16,635 nucleotides of DNA, taken from NCBI GenBank assembly GCA_947311665.1, contig CAMZLA010000043.1, forward strand, positions 1 to 16,635, given 5' to 3'. Origin of the DNA: an uncultured Candidatus Altimarinota bacterium. Its GTDB lineage: Bacteria > Patescibacteriota > Gracilibacteria > CAIRYL01. The notes beneath the pieces were generated by a model. It had not been told where the DNA came from. It searched no databases and saw nothing but the letters and a program-made list of their open reading frames with translations. The translations under genes were made by a program, and so were the position numbers. Below, in pieces: positions 16,131-16,635 of this stretch (its first letter is position 1; each line of letters opens with the position of its first letter).

Positions 16131-16493
16131 ATGAATAATCAAGAAAAAAGAAAAATCATACAAAAAGCATTGTTTTTTCTTCACTCTTCACCAAATAATA
16201 ATAGAAAGCGTAAAAGAAAACCTTATATACGATCTTTTTATCTTAAAAATTCTAAGGTGTTTTTTGATATATTTATTCCAAAAATATTAAAAAGGAATGT
16301 TAATGATCAATATAGACGATTGAAAGATCTTGAAATAATATTACCTCAAATCCTTTCAAGAAAACCATTGTTAAGTGGTAACAGATTTATTTTTAGTTTT
16401 AAAAACTATAAAGCAATAGTATTTTCTAAAGATAGAGTTCATAAAAAAAGACAATATAAAAAATATTATCTTTTAAGTTTTTTCCCAGACTAA
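16131..16493 (+). CDS. Small basic protein of unknown function (120 aa)
   Basis: I do not recognise this protein. It starts 18 bases after guaB and is probably co-transcribed with it. It is strongly basic (the run RKRKRKP near residue 25, many Lys/Arg throughout) and has no signal or membrane segment. After a variable start it has a helix-like stretch (NDQYRRLKDLEIILPQIL), then strands in GNRFIFSFKNYKAIVF and KKYYLLSFFPD at the very end. That order (helix, then a strand pair ending in a K-x-Y-x-L-x-S-F-F-P motif) is reminiscent of small RelE/barnase-like RNase domains, but without recognisable catalytic residues this is only a hint. No obvious antitoxin partner lies beside it. Basic charge could equally mean RNA or DNA binding. 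Confidence 0.65.
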   Translation: MNNQEKRKIIQKALFFLHSSPNNNRKRKRKPYIRSFYLKNSKVFFDIFIPKILKRNVNDQYRRLKDLEIILPQILSRKPLLSGNRFIFSFKNYKAIVFSKDRVHKKRQYKKYYLLSFFPD

Positions 16494-16494
16494 C

Positions 16495-16560
16495 AAAAAA
16501 ATCCTTGGCTCGGCTCGGTTCCATTTCTTCCGGAATACAGCGAGGGTCAACGGCAAGGAT
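16495..16560 (-). terminator. GC-rich structured element with terminator-like end (minus strand)
   Basis: ATCCTTG (16501-16507) and CAAGGAT (16554-16560) form a closing stem. Read on the minus strand it is followed directly by T6 (16500-16495), the layout of an intrinsic terminator or of the 3' end of a small RNA. Inside lie CTCG/CGAG and TTCC/GGAA pairings and a GGCTC tandem duplication (16507-16516). The element is much richer in G+C than its surroundings. It starts only a couple of bases after the upstream gene's stop, so it may also stabilise that mRNA's end. Confidence 0.45.
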
Positions 16561-16580
16561 ATATAGGGCATTTCTTTTTT

Positions 16581-16610
16581 TTTATGTGAATGAAAGCCAA
16601 CTCACATAAA
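16581..16610. repeat. Perfect 9-bp inverted repeat near the window end
   Basis: TTTATGTGA (16581-16589) and TCACATAAA (16602-16610) are exact complements around a 12-base loop. A T9 run immediately precedes/overlaps it on the plus strand (16575-16583). No coding frame of note covers 16494-16635. TATGAT at 16617-16612 on the minus strand could be a -10 element for a minus-strand transcript through this hairpin and the element at 16501-16560; its -35 would fall at or beyond the window edge. Confidence 0.5.
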
Positions 16611-16635
16611 TATCATACTCCTTATTAACTATTGA

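Noticed and set aside
16501..16560. SRP (4.5S) RNA on the minus strand
   Set aside because: Only the CCGGAAG loop resembles it; the conserved GGTCAGG and AGCAGCC sides of the helix are not present.

Overview
The window is a chromosomal segment of a very AT-rich bacterium (GC visibly around 30%, every readable stop codon TAA). It is dominated by one giant gene (13.0 kb, 4332 codons) for a predicted exported, S-layer-homology (SLH) anchored surface protein. No in-frame UGA interrupts about 5,300 codons, and CGA is a common arginine codon. This argues against the UGA=Gly code of Gracilibacteria/Absconditabacteria. My best guess is a Candidate Phyla Radiation (Patescibacteria) organism with the standard code, for example a Peregrinibacteria-like lineage. 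The basis is the giant SLH/FG-GAP/proline-rich surface protein, the small dispersed housekeeping genes and the absence of Shine-Dalgarno sequences. This placement is inference, not demonstrated.

Layout. 2-178: the 3' end of a class II lysyl-tRNA synthetase gene (lysS). 179-461: an intergenic region with a long hairpin, three copies of an AGTCTTGT motif and an extended -10 promoter. 462-13460: the giant surface-protein gene. 13461-13555: a convergent spacer with a bidirectional terminator. 13556-14506 (minus): ftsX, the membrane component of the FtsEX division complex, without ftsE next to it. 14507-14633: a divergent promoter region. 14634-16112: guaB (IMP dehydrogenase). 16131-16493: a small basic protein of unknown function, probably co-transcribed with guaB. 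16494-16635: no protein gene, but two inverted repeats and a T-run that look like a minus-strand structured RNA or terminator.

The giant protein combines, in order: a signal segment; a gingipain/C25-like N-terminal fold without the recognisable catalytic motif; Ig-like domains; FG-GAP/VCBS-like calcium-binding repeats; thrombospondin type 3-like Asp/Asn repeats; a Cys-rich hydrophobic module; a helical domain ending in CxxC; a proline-rich P-x-hydrophobic-P tract; a coiled coil; more beta domains; three SLH domains; a perfect 39-bp tandem repeat block coding for DENNNNIPD units; and an acidic tail with a DxDG...DGCP motif. It is most likely a calcium-dependent cell-surface or adhesion protein. 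The other genes are ordinary housekeeping genes (translation, division, GMP synthesis) with no evident functional link to it.
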